Shown: in pieces, positions 45,435 through 56,705 of the stretch | How positions within the stretch are numbered: the stretch's first letter is position 1 | How the letters are laid out: every line of letters begins with the position of its first letter | From: Brachypodium distachyon | Taxonomy: Eukaryota; Streptophyta; Magnoliopsida; Poales; Poaceae | Assembly (NCBI RefSeq): GCF_000005505.3 | Contig: NC_016133.3 | Coordinates: forward strand, 30,311,008-30,375,007 | DNA length: 64,000 nt | Reading direction: 5' to 3' | Made by a program: the position numbers and the translations under genes | Notes under the pieces: model-generated | What the model was told of the DNA's origin: nothing | What the model saw: the letters and a program-made list of their open reading frames with translations, nothing else | Databases searched by the model: none

Positions 45435-45962
45435 ATGTCGCCGCGTACTGATTCGAAGAAGATCTCCTCCTCGAGCTGGAAGAACCGACGCCTCCTCGCA
45501 CTCGCACACGAAGAACCGGCGGGTGTCAAGGCGGACGCGGCAGAGGAAGTTGCTCCGGCGCCTAGGACTGACGCAGAGGTCATGGAGCATGGACACCTAC
45601 GGCGGCTACCACCCCTCCCCCACAACGACGGGTCAAGCAAAGCGGTGGGCATCGCCGCGGTGCCCTTCTCCGTTGGCGGTGTCGTCTTACCCTGCCCTGT
45701 GCCGCCTCCCGCCACAACAGCTGCCCACACTCTGCTCCGCCGCCTCTGCCCGCGGGAGGAGAATGAGAAAGAGGAACATAGATCAGGAGGACGAGATCGG
45801 GATGGTCAATGGGCGGACACGCTGCAGCGGTTCGATGGCCCGTGCCCGAATCTCCAAGCACGCCGTGCGCTAACTGTTGGATTGTCTGTTTATCCTTTTC
45901 AGATCGCCACTGAAGTTGAAGCAAAGATCCTAACGTCGACTGCACTCCACCGCACGCCGTGA
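45435..45962 (+). other. Unsupported 175-codon open frame in a GC-rich block
   Basis: An ATG-started frame, rich in Arg, Pro, Ala and Glu, with no recognised motif. GC-rich grass DNA gives such frames by chance and other frames are open over the same block, so coding is doubtful. It lies upstream of the 46287 gene and may overlap its distal promoter. Confidence 0.2.
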
Positions 45963-46286
45963 CCCGTGAGAGAGAGTTTTTTTGCGCCGCGCCCGGAGTC
46001 CGTGCGGTGCGGTGCGGCTCGGTTTAGGTGCACCTAGAACTAGAAAAACGTGACAGGTACTGGTTGCCTGGTTCCGTGGAGTTCCGATCCATCCAACCGC
46101 CGCCTTCCCTCCGGCCGTGCAACGCAACGCTGCAGTTCTTTCTTTCTGCAAAGGAGCAGAGAAGCCCCCGCAAAAGCAGCAGCCCGCACACAGGCCACGC
46201 ACCCTGCACCCAGCACCAGCGAGCGCGCAGAGGAGTCACGCGACTCCCAGGTGAGGAACCCGGGCTGAGAGCTCCGAGCCAGCCGG

Positions 46287-46664
46287 ATGGGCTCCAGCAG
46301 CCCGGCGGTGCCCGACCCCGCCCTCGCCCTCGGCCTCCGCCACCCGGGCGCCCTCGCCCGCCGCATCGCCATGGCGCGCGGCGCCGCCGTCGCGCCGGCG
46401 CTCCGCCCCTGGCTCGCCGACGCCGTGCCCCTCGTCGTCGTCGTCCTCATCGCCGCGCACGTCCTCGCCCTCGTACGACGCCACCTCCTCCCCCAATTTA
46501 AACCACCTCCTTTTGTCTGATGAGCACTCCTCCTTGTCGGAATGGTGCTGGTCAGATTGGATTGGGGCTAAATTTGGGTGTTTTGTGTGCTGTGGCAGGG
46601 ATACTGGATCTACAGGCTTGCAACAGACGGCTCCAAGCTGCCTGGGCGGAGCAAGAAGCACTAG
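46287..46664 (+). CDS. Small single-pass membrane protein, 83 aa, two exons
   Basis: Exon 1 46287-46472 (62 codons), intron with CTC/GTACGA donor and GTGGCAG acceptor, exon 2 46599-46664 (21 codons and TAG), phase 0. The N-terminal 40 residues are Ala/Pro/Arg-rich. One transmembrane helix (about residues 47-69, VPLVVVVLIAAHVLAL then GYWIYRLA) spans the splice site. The short C-terminal tail TDGSKLPGRSKKH is basic. The exon 2 sequence has the look of a conserved plant small-membrane-protein family, but I cannot assign a name or function. The basic tail would be expected on the cytosolic side. Codon use is strongly GC-biased at the 5' end, which is normal for grass genes. Confidence 0.7.
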
Positions 46665-49600
46665 GCGGTAGCTATCGCGGTGGCTGCTGGTACGAGGCCC
46701 TTTCTTCTATTTCTCTTCCCCTCCTCTCGGTGTCGTTGGTTGTTATGCCTGATTACGGGGGTGCTTTGTGCGGAATCCTTAGAATTTGTGTCTCCTAACG
46801 AAGCTGGCTGAAATGCTGAAACATATCACTGCTGCCTTTACTGATCCAAACATTTCATGGTCTTGTAACTCAGTATCACCAACATGGTCTCAGGATCAGT
46901 TTGCAGCTGATGAACTTAATTTATAATCGATTGTTGAAAAATACACACAGAAACATGGAAAAGTTGGTTGGCCGAACAATATGATAGGAAAGCAAGTGCA
47001 GCCTCAAGCTGATCTAGCTTTGGTGAAGTAGCCTGATGAGCAGTTTATGAACAGTATGTCTTATTTGGAACAAGAACAGTACTTGTATTTAGACTTGATG
47101 TTGGATTGGATTTAGACTTGATGTTGGATGACGACGGTGACAGAGATGACGATGCATGCATGGTTTTGGTGGATATGTTAGTCGATCATGTTTTTATTTC
47201 CAATAGTACTTCAATATGCAACTATTGATCATTGTTGATTATGATTATCTGCATTTTTTTCAGTGAAATTCTTGTGCTTGGTGGTTTGTTAGGCACTTAA
47301 TTTAGGAATGCATACTTGTAAACATTGAAATGAAATAAACGCTAACCTTCTAATGGTTAGGCTTCTATGTTCGGTACTCATGTTTTGAATAGCTAACAAG
47401 GCCATTCACACACTCCCACTCACCATTCCTTTCAATGTTATTTATTGTGCTGTTGTGACTGAATTGAAACCTTTCCAGTTCTTTTTATTTTTTGCGAAAG
47501 AAACTTTTCAATTAAGCACGACTTTGATACTTCTGTTATCAAGGCTTCAGCTGAGCTGAACTGTATTGTGTTATATGTTTATGCCTTTACAGAATTATTA
47601 ACTATGGCAAGCAAATTTTTTGAACCTGTATTTGTACTTTACTGTTTCTCAGCCTTGTCCCTTTGTTATTGCTCTCCTATTTATTTTATCCTATTGGGCT
47701 GAAGGCCTGAAGCTGAATGTTCGACAATTAACTAGCTCCAACAAAATCGTGTGTGCATACCAGTCTCTTAGCTGGTACGGATCACAAACCTTGTCCCACT
47801 CCCAACTTTTAGATAAAACAGAGTGCGGGCTTGAAATCAAATTATTGATTGTACCACTGCTGCTCCCAAATTGATCATCTATTAATTCTTCCGTTAATAT
47901 TTGGCCCAAATAAAAAGAATGCATTGCTGTAGCTTCTATGCTATCTCAATGGGATTTTAAGGGCCTCCTTGTCTTTGGAAGGAAAAATCATGCTGTGAGT
48001 CGGTTACTCAGATGATTTCAACAACTTGATTTCCCCCCCTCTTTCCATTAATGGGCTATCTCAAAGCTTAGTTTTTACATATACAAATCTATGGGGTGGT
48101 TCCCAAGACATTTTAAGGGATTTTCCATTTTAAGGGCCCATTAATGATTTCCCCCCCTCAAAATCAATATGGGGTGGTTCAAACATTTGTAACCCATTAG
48201 TAATTAGTTTTTACATAAGCAGGTACAGAGTGATTCCTTATCCTTTCTTTCATACTTGAAAAAGATCATTTCTGATAAATGACTGATGATGATGCACATA
48301 CTTGTATTGTGCCATGTATCCCATTTTTTAGTACCATGCGTTAATGTCATTATCTTTCTGGAGAGAATTTGAGGAGGAAATAGTCTTTTTGCATTGCGAA
48401 AATCATGATTTAATCAGTTTTCTCCTTATGCTGTAGATACAGGCAACCGTGAGCAGTGACTTCTTTTAATTATGTGATATTTAAGCACCATTGATGGATC
48501 TTTTAAGGTTTTTATTAGACAAATTGTCCTTGTTACTGTTGCTCCCATTCCTCAAGTTCTCCAGGTTCATATAGAGTAACAAATGATGGTGAACAATTAT
48601 TTAGTGAGACAATTTTGTCTGTTGATATGACTATACTGTAGCCTTCTAATGGTTGTTTTAATTTTGAGCTTACCATATTGCAAAACATTGGCTATACTGT
48701 AGTTTTCTAGTGATTGTTTTAATTGTGTGCTTACGCTATTGCAAAAACACTGTCTTTTTCAGTTTATAAGGCATCTTTCATCTATTCAAGTTGAAGAGAA
48801 TAGTGCTTAACAAACGTTGACTTGATTGCCCGAGTAAACATTCTAAGAATTGCAAGTCTAAAATAAATAATTAAAGAATCACATTTTTTATTAAGTAAAA
48901 CCCAACTACTGCCAACAAATACTTTCTTTTTTCTCTTTTACCTTCTGCGTCTGGCTGTCTCGCGATACCTTCTACACCCTGCAGCAGTACCTTGACCAAG
49001 TCCAGGCCCAACGGAAGCAAGCTCTTCGGCCAATCCAGCAGCAATAAAAATGCAGCAAACCAATATTTGATCGCTCCAAAATATGCATAGTGCTATAGTA
49101 CTGCACGTATAGCAAAATTTATTTTCCAGATTCTAGAAATAGCCTTTGTAATACTTCGAACCTTCTCAAACTAATCATACTCGTCAATTCTGTTGCAGGC
49201 TAATGTTTTTAAAATTTAGGTCTTGCCTGCATCCTCTGGTGTTGATCCCCAAGGTTTCCAATGTGAAGTGATGGTGTGGCAACATGAGAGAACTGAAGAT
49301 ATGGAATCAGTCAGTTCTGGTGATTTTTTTGGATGTTGGTTTCAGAAGTGACGTGAGCTGGTGTGTGAAAGAGGGACCTTATGGTAATATATGATCATAT
49401 AGATAGTTTTGAGTTTTTGAAAAGGTTCCCCTTAGGTGATGTTTCCCTGTCAAGACACGTAGCTAGCTGAGTGCTCTTGTTTTTCATCTGATGTGGGCTT
49501 GTATAATCTTATGGGCAGCTTTTTCTTTGCTCCGAACCACGTTAGTTTCAGCCTAAGTGTCAGTTTGATGGGACTTGTTTTTATGAAGAGTTTTAGCACC

Positions 49601-49880
49601 CGAAAAGATCGGTGTTTAGTTCAGATTCGTAAAAACTCATAAAACCTTGTCCCTCGTCCAAACGCCCTAGTTTCTTCTTTTCTTTTTCCAATCCTATCTG
49701 AACAACTCGGTGCAAATAAGATTCCATATGGCCGTGCCTCTGCAACAGGTTTGCTCATGCGCAGACGCTTCCAGGGCTTTGCAGCTCTAGATATGAATCA
49801 AGTATTTATGACAAGTGTACAGCACTAGCAACCTTAGCTCACTAACCAGAAGTTTCTAAGTCGAAATACTATGATATTCC
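46665..49880. other. Long region without a supported gene
   Basis: Possible 3' UTR of the 46287 gene (a GTACGAGG donor-like site lies at 46689), then AT-rich sequence. A short coding-like stretch at 46800-47035 (KLAEMLKHITAAFTDPN and onward) has one stop and no recognised family. TTAGACTTGATGTTGGAT is duplicated at 47089 and 47110. Nothing else could be supported. Confidence 0.4.
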
Positions 49881-50531
49881 ACATGGGTCACTCCGTGTCG
49901 GCAACCAATTCTTTGTGACCTCCACACGCTTCCTGAACTCTTCCAGACCAACACAGATCGAAAACACAAAATGAAGGGCGTGCCAGATAGTCTTCGTTGC
50001 TAAAGAAAGGCAGCGGCGCCCTATTCTCGTGGGGGCGGCACGACAAATGGTACAAAGTACAGACTGGAAACACAGAACCTACAGCAGATTCGCGTCGTAC
50101 TGAGCACAGCAGAGAGCTTCTGTCAACTCACAAAAGATCTCAGGACAAATCGGATCCCCTGCACCTGCAACACTGTCATCTCGAAGAAATCGGAGGAACG
50201 GAAAGAGAGATAGAAAGAAGACGGCACTTTCAGGCAATCTCCAATCTCCCACATGCTTGTAGCACTAATTAAGAGGAATCAAAGACGTGAGAGGATTGTT
50301 CTTCTTACAGCACACATGTCATAGTATGAGTGTTGACACATGGAATCGACGCCCCTTTCGCCATCACGAAAGATAGTAAAGCTAGAGCCAACTAATCACA
50401 CCACTGGAAAAGAAGAAAAAAGGTAAAATAGAGAGGAAACTAGGAGAGTTTCCCTTTTTTATCTCGTCATGATGTAATAATGGATTGTTTGAACACACGG
50501 TTGATTAGATGGCAGAGATGCCGCCATTCAA
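49881..50531 (-). other. Probable 3' UTR region of micropeptide gene 1
   Basis: No coding region is seen downstream of the 27-codon ORF. This is inferred from position only. Confidence 0.3.
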
Positions 50532-50615
50532 TTAGCGGCACACGCAGCAGAGGACGACCGCGATGATCAGGACCAGGATGAGCAGCGGCAGGGAGATGAT
50601 GAGCACGAACTCCAT
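50532..50615 (-). CDS. Micropeptide gene 1: 27-residue hydrophobic peptide
   Basis: The ORF is ATG-27 codons-TAA. It starts MEFVLIISLPLLILVL, continues with a second hydrophobic run and ends VLCCVCR. Nearly the whole peptide is one transmembrane-type helix with a Cys-rich, Arg-capped C-terminus and a central Pro. The exon carrying it begins at 50625, ten bases before the ATG, after a GTTGTGCAG acceptor. The matching donor GCGCAG/GTACGA at 51346 gives a 721-bp intron in the 5' UTR, with a GC-rich non-coding first exon from 51347. A paralogue of identical length with 19 of 27 residues identical lies at 52010-52093 with the same architecture. No known peptide family could be assigned with certainty. 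The size escapes ordinary gene finders. Confidence 0.65.
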   Translation of the reverse strand: MEFVLIISLPLLILVLIIAVVLCCVCR

Positions 50616-51346
50616 CTGCTTTTACCTGCACAACACAGATGGAATTTTTTTTTAAGCTTTTCCTTCTTGGTTCGAGCGTTGCCAGACACGTATGGAAAAT
50701 GATGATCAGGAAGGGGGAACAACAACGTTTCGAAATAGAACCAGAAGCTACACCAAATCTCTCAAGGATCGCTTGTTAACTTGCCAAGCCAATCAGCTGC
50801 CTGCCTCGATCCTTGCTTATTCGAGGCGTGACCGGAGCTTGGAAAGTCAGCAAAGGCAAAAGCCATCCCGTTTATTAGCAGTTTAGCACAATACTACAAG
50901 ATGGGGGATCTAATTCGCGTGAATTATTTCAGCATCAACTAGTGGCACGAACCGATTCGATTCGTCACCATGGCCATGGCTAAACTAAATCTTTCTAGAA
51001 CAGAACACGGTGCAGAAGATTTCAGGTTTCATGATCCATCCGAGATGAGAACATCTGCCAGTGTCCTCTTCTGTTCTGCCCTCGGGGAATCAATTAAATT
51101 GACACTACCTAGCATAGCAGCAGCGGAGCCGTGTACTCGGTCTAATTCCAACAGAATATAAGCACTCAATCCTAGCAGTACTGATCCGCAGAGCAGCCTT
51201 TGACTCTTATTACTGGATCACTCACTCCGCGAGCCAGTCAGCGGAAGAAGAATCACGCATGCTCGAGTCTTTTGAACTCGCTGAAGAATAATAAATCCAC
51301 AGATCACGCGAGATTTGACAGGGACAGCACAGGAATCATGTCGTAC

Positions 51347-51510
51347 CTGCGCCGAATCGAGCCGCGGGCGCTCCCTGTTGGTGCTTCGGGTCTCCTTCGA
51401 CGTCGAGAGGAGAGAGGCTGGAAGGAGATCGGCGATGGGGGGAGAAGGCCGGGACGGAGGAGCGAGTGGTTTCTGGTGCTGGTGCGTGCCTGCGTCTGCG
51501 TGGGGTGGAC
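51347..51510 (-). other. Non-coding first exon of micropeptide gene 1 (5' UTR)
   Basis: On the minus strand a GC-rich leader runs to GATTCGGCGCAG/GTACGA, a strong donor. A weak TATA-like CCCTATAGC is near 51530. The upper exon boundary is approximate. Confidence 0.5.
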
Positions 51511-52009
51511 AGGCTAAAACTAATCAGCTATAGGGGAGCGGAGAAGAAAGGAGGAACACTGGGAAGGGGAAAAACGCGTGACGAACGACTTCCGAGTGAT
51601 GTGTGTCAGTCAGCCGAGGACTCCGGCGCCGGACACACCTGACTCTGAGTGGACCCAGATGTCTAACGGTCAAGTGCTTACATCATGTGTGTGTGTTTTC
51701 ACGTTTGGTGACTCTGAAATCAGGACCAAAATCTGGAGAGAAAGATTACATTACATCGAAGTAGTACTACGTGGTACGACACACAGAAGTGGATCAATCA
51801 ATAGTATAACACTCGGCAATACATTTCACGTTGGCGAGAAAAAGAAGAAAAAAGAGAGAGTAGATATCACACACCATGCAGAATTGCAGACGAATACACA
51901 AGGACGACAGTAGTGTCACAGCAGATTAAACGACGCTACGGCCTATATGAGAGACTACATGACGCGACGCCGGAGTCCGTCAGTCCGGCCGGCGAGGTCG
52001 GCGGTTTGG

Positions 52010-52093
52010 TTAACGGCAGACGACGCAGAGCACGATGGCGATGATGATGACCAGCGCCACGAGGGGCAGCGATATCACCAGTACCATCTGCAT
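52010..52093 (-). CDS. Micropeptide gene 2: 27-residue hydrophobic peptide, paralogue of gene 1
   Basis: The ORF is ATG-27 codons-TAA. It starts MQMVLVISLPLVALVI and ends VLCVVCR. Against gene 1, 19 positions are identical and most of the rest are I/V/L exchanges. The shared features are Ser-Leu-Pro at residues 8-10, an Ile-Ile-Ala core and the Val-Cys-Arg end. The exon begins at 52135 after a GTTTGCAG acceptor. The donor CTCAG/GTGCGT at 52242 ends a first exon starting near 52330-52400, leaving a 107-bp intron in the 5' UTR. A second ATG at codon 3 is possible. The conserved length, splice layout and sequence in tandem argue for real genes. Likely a membrane peptide; function unknown. Confidence 0.65.
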   Translation of the reverse strand: MQMVLVISLPLVALVIIIAIVLCVVCR

Positions 52094-52242
52094 CTTTGCT
52101 GATTATCTTTGCCTTCGTACCGCTCGCTCGCGCACCTGCAAACAAAGAGACGGGCCAGGGGAAAATCAACTTCACGGACACAGAGTGGTAGTGTAAAATA
52201 CTGCTGGCAAAGACAATATTAGCAAGTACTGACGGTACGCAC

Positions 52243-52340
52243 CTGAGACCGTAGCGGCTCTGCGTTCGCGCCGAGCTGACGGAGAGAGCTGAGAAGCTTA
52301 ATTAGCAAGGAGGATGTAGTACGTTGCAGAAGAGCTAGAG
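52243..52340 (-). other. Non-coding first exon of micropeptide gene 2 (5' UTR)
   Basis: The leader ends GCTACGGTCTCAG/GTGCGTACC. The upper boundary is not visible and is an estimate. Confidence 0.45.
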
Positions 52341-53783
52341 GAAGGGCCGCGAGTTAAATGGGGCGCGGGAGGAAGGGGGAAAGCCAAGGAATCGATCGAG
52401 AGGGGAATGGTTTGCGCTGGAAGTGTCGCCGGTTAAGTACCGATCGAATCGAAGGAGGGCAGTCGGCACAAAAAGGTAAACGCCACGCCCAGCTATAGCT
52501 TTCGCTAGTTCCCCCATCTGTAATGCTCTATGTCGGCGTGTTTAATTCTCCGGAAGCATCTGATCCATGCCGCACCTTCGTACGCAAACCAGGCTTATCC
52601 ACCGGGGCCGGTGGCTCGTATTTTCTCTTTTTCTTTTCTTTTCTTCGGAAGGCAAAAGTACCGTCTTGAGTTTAGCTAGGCCTACGTCTACATAAGTACG
52701 GAGTAGTATATTACAAGTACGCCCTCCCAATATCCTGCTGCCGGAAGCCAGATGCCGACATTTTTTTTCTCGAGAAGGTCAAGGACGTATATTACGCGCA
52801 TTGCTCTTGCACTCGTCGGTGGTGACGCACCGTGAGGAAAACTCGATGCTGCCTCTTGACCTCTAAACCATATCAGAGTCTGGAAAATATTATTGATGTA
52901 TTAGCCGGGAAGTCGGCGGTTAGAGCCAAAAGATGCCGGCGCAGGTGATCTGAGAAACACCCAAAAGAAAACGGCGAAGAGGGTTTGATGACTGTTATAG
53001 ATACGGACAGATGGATCTAGGAAGACATAACCTCATTGACTCATAGGACGAAGTCTAGCTGGCCGAGCCTCACAAATCGGAGAAGGAACCAACAAAACGA
53101 TCCACATAGACAAGACTTGGGCACAGGCGGACCGGTCTGGACGGCCTGGCCCGAAGCTCGGCGTCCTGATCCTAAGTTTTCCGCCCGAAGCCCGGACTGA
53201 AAGCCCGAAAAAATCCTAAAATGTACTAAATTGAATATTTTTAATGGAAAATAGGTATAAAAAGTCATTTATTTATTCTGAAAATAATTATTTTAATACT
53301 ATTTTTTTCTGGGCTTCAGGCCGGGCTCGGGCTTGAGGTTTTTGTTGGGCTTTATGAGGCCCGGCCCGGGGTTTGCCCAGATATAACGTAGACTACCTAC
53401 AAAATGCGAACACAAAACTAGATCCACCATTCCAGAAGAGCAGCGACCAAACGCGCCACACTCTTCAACGCCATCGGCGAGATCGCCGTTGACAAGGTGG
53501 ATGAAAAGTTGAGGAAACCTTTTTCTTACCGGCACAGTATCGCCATCGACACCTAACGCTGTTGCCGGTTGACTAAACGCTAAATTTAGAGACAACTTCT
53601 CCTAGCATCAGAGCGTCCGGCAGAAGAGGACAGGGACCCGTAGTTGCTTGCCAGCCAGCCAAGACAATAAACACAATCTGAGTTTCTAATGGCGGCTAGG
53701 TCACGGGAGGGAGTATCCAAGGTGGGCTATAGCTAGCCGAAAAACACAACTACTCTGGCTTCTTACGACTTAGTCAACTCAAG
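52341..53783. other. Promoter of micropeptide gene 2 and intergenic DNA
   Basis: GC-rich near 52341-52480, then mixed sequence. A block at 53130-53370 is rich in GCCCGG/CCCGGGC repeats (GCCCGAAGC, CGGGCTCGGGC, GGCCCGGCCCGG) and may be a decayed transposon. No gene is supported. Confidence 0.4.
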
Positions 53784-56705
53784 ATTTTTTTTTAAAACGG
53801 CAGGCCTCCCCACCGATTTTCATTAAAGAAACCGCCAACATTCTACAACCAGAGTTCTCTGAAAATAAAAAAAAACAGAAGCAAAGGACCATACAGGTTC
53901 CAGAAAGTAGTACGGCTAGTTACAGAAACAGCAAACACAACCACCATCACCCTGGAGCAATGTCATCTCAATAGATTTTCTTTCTCCCTCAACCTGTTGT
54001 GATTGTCTGGACAGTAGGCCCCCAACCATGTCGCTTTGCATATGCATCGGCGATGACTTGCTTAAGCTTCCGCACCCCCACCTCCAGGCTTCGGCGTCCT
54101 CGTTTTTTCTGCAGAGGTGCCCACATGTCAAGGTGAGAACATAAGGAAAAGATGACAGCTGCAGGGTCAGAAGGGAATTGTTGCTTGAAACAAGCTGCAT
54201 TTTTGGTTTTCCAAATGGTCCACACCACTGCTGCCCCTGCACACAACACCAGTCTCTGTTGACTAGCTGGGAAGGAGCTAAGCCACCCCCAAAACATATC
54301 CTCTGTAGTGTCAGGCGGTCTACCAAGACCAAAAGCGCAGGTTATGACTTGCCAGATAAGTTTGGCAAGGGAGCAGGAGAAGAGCAAGTGATCAACAGAT
54401 TCAGCAGCTGCACAGAAATGGCATTGCCTGTCACCGGTTCATCCTGTCCTCAGCAAGTTGTCTTTAGTTAAGATACTGTTTCTCGGCACAAGCCACAAGA
54501 AGATTTTGATCTTCAAAGGGATACGAATAGCCCACGTCTGTCTGTAGTGAACCAGAGTCTGACATCTGAGATGCAAGTATAGTGAATTGACAGAAAAGGT
54601 CCTATTTTGGCAAAGTTTCCATCTAACCCTGTCATCTGCATCTCTGAATTGGAAGGTATCAAACTTTGCCAACAACAGTTGCCACTGATCAAAAGTATCT
54701 CCAAGGAGGGTTCTTTTAAATTCCATGGCCACAATCCCTCTATCTCTCACCTCCTTAACTGTAGCATTCTTTTTCCTGGTCAAGGTGAACAACCTGGGAA
54801 ATTTCTAGGTTAGAGGCACATCATACAGACAACTATCCTTCCAGAACAGTGTCTTGGCCCCATCTCCCACAATCTTGTGCACACATTGCTGAAAGATAGG
54901 ATTCACTTTCATCAAACTTTGCCAGAAGTGTGAGCCACCACCCTGCCCCTGTCTTGATAAAATTCGTCTCTGAAGATATTTGTTGGTAAGCATTTCCTGC
55001 CACAAACCCTCAGTATTTTCCAGTTTCCGGAGCCACTTACACAATAAGCTTTGATTCATAGTAGAAAGATCTAGCACCCGCAAACCTCCACTATCTTTGG
55101 GCAAACAAACTGTAGGCCAGTTCACCAAATGATATATCTCTTTCTCCCTTGAGTTTCCTGCCATAATATAACCCCCTTAGGAGCTTCTAGAAAAGAAAGC
55201 ATATATAGGGGGACACTGCTTAAGCAGGCATTAACAAGCACACATCTTCCACCAATAGAAAGTAGGTTCCCTTTCCAACCACTAAGCTTTTTCTCCATTT
55301 TTTCTTCCAGAGGTTTCCATTTGGAATTACTCAGTCGAAGGAGCCCACATTGTAGGTGAAAATATCTGTATACTCAGACTGCCTCAAAATTGCATCTCCC
55401 AAACAAAATAACTCAGTTTTATGGAAGTTTATCTTTAGTCCAGAAAGTTGCTCAAAAATACACAGGATGAATTTCAGATTTCTGACAGTAGTGAGGTCAT
55501 CTTTAAGAAGGAAGATTGTATCATCCGCATACTGCAAAATTGCCAGTCCTCCTTCCACTAGATGAGGAACTAGCCGTTCCACCAGCCCCTGATCTTTTGC
55601 CTTATTTATGAGCATATATAGCCCATCAGCAATGATGTCAAACAGAAGAGGGGACAAAGGGTCTCTTTGCCTGACCCCCTTGTAGGTGGGAAAATATAGT
55701 CCAATTTGGTCATTGACCTTGATTTCAACTCTCCCCCCTCTCACTGTTTTCATGATCCAATCACACCACTGATCCCAAAAGCCCTTAGCCTGCATCATTT
55801 GATAGAGAAAAGGCCATTTGATCTTGTCATATGCCTTTTCAAAATCAATTTTCAACAGCAATCCTGACTACTTCTTGCAGTGGATCTCATGCACTGCCTC
55901 ATGGAGCAGAACAACTCCTTCCATAATTTATATGTCTTTAATAAATCCAGTCTGAGTATAAGCAATAACTTTACCAATAATCTGACCAAGTCTATTGGCT
56001 AAAAATTTTGTTAGTATTTTATAACTAACATTTAGCAGACACATAGGTCTGAATTTCTGCAGCACATTAGCATTAGGAGATTTTGAAATCAGGGAAATTA
56101 TCCCATGATTTAATCTCTCAATACTAAGTTTACCAGCATGAAAGGCATCAAATAGATCCTTAAGATCCAATTTGATCTCCTCCCAAAAAATCTGGTAAAA
56201 TTCTGCTGGCAGGCCATCAGGACCAGCAGTCTTGTTGTGTTGCATTTCAAAAACAGCATCCTTAATTTCATCTAAATCAAATTTTCTAGTAAGAAACAGT
56301 CTGTCCTCAGCTGACACTTGCTCACATTCAATCCCATCAATTTTTATTGAGGTCACTTCAGGTGGTCCAAAGAGATCTTTATAAAAATCTGTGACATGTT
56401 TGAGTAAATCAGCATCCCCTTTAATATCCCCACCATTGTGCTGAAGGACAGAGATGTGATTTTTCTTTTTCTTACCACTTGCTTTCAGATGGTAGTACTT
56501 AGTATTTGCATCCCTCTCCTTCAGATCTTTTTCATGAGACCTTTGTCTCCACTTAAGTTCTTCATCTCTGAGCAACTTTCTAAGATCAGTATCCAAAGAA
56601 AATTTCCTGTATTTGTCTAACAAAGACAAACTAGCAACTTCATTCTTCTTATCTAACTGATCTGATTGCTCAAGAGTCTCTTTTTTCCACTTCTTGTACT
56701 CCCCC
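53784..56705 (-). mobile_element. L1-type LINE remnant with reverse transcriptase and zf-RVT
   Basis: On the minus strand the order is: linker (EYKKWKKETLEQSDQLDKK), RT core (AVFEMQHNKTAGPDGLPAEF, then KIDFEKAYDKIKWPFLY, GVRQRDPLSPLLFDIIADGL and catalytic YADDTIFLL near 55520), thumb, and a zinc-binding RT tail (WAIRIPLKIKIFLWL, then DHLLFSCSLAKLIWQV). The 3' end near 53784 carries a short poly(A) after TGAAAATCGGTGGGGAGGCC, the usual end of grass LINEs. The endonuclease part is missing because element B inserted at 56706. In-frame stops (for example after GFIKDI near 55928 and near 55870) and shifts show it is dead. Confidence 0.9.
55331..56705 (-). pseudogene. LINE reverse transcriptase region
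   Basis: This is the target-primed reverse transcriptase. Two long frames cover it: from 56705 down to 55928 (motifs 0-2a, with KTAGPDGLPAEFYQIFW and KFRPMCLLNVSYKILTKFLA) and 55861 down to 55331 (motifs 3-5, with FEKAYD, RQRDPLSPLLF and YADD). They are separated by two stops in about 65 bases that otherwise read on in frame (MEGVVLLHEAVHEIHCKK), so no large deletion separates them. Confidence 0.85.

Noticed and set aside
45435..45962. Upstream extension of the 46287 gene
   Set aside because: No splice sites link this frame to the ATG at 46287, and its composition is like random GC-rich DNA.
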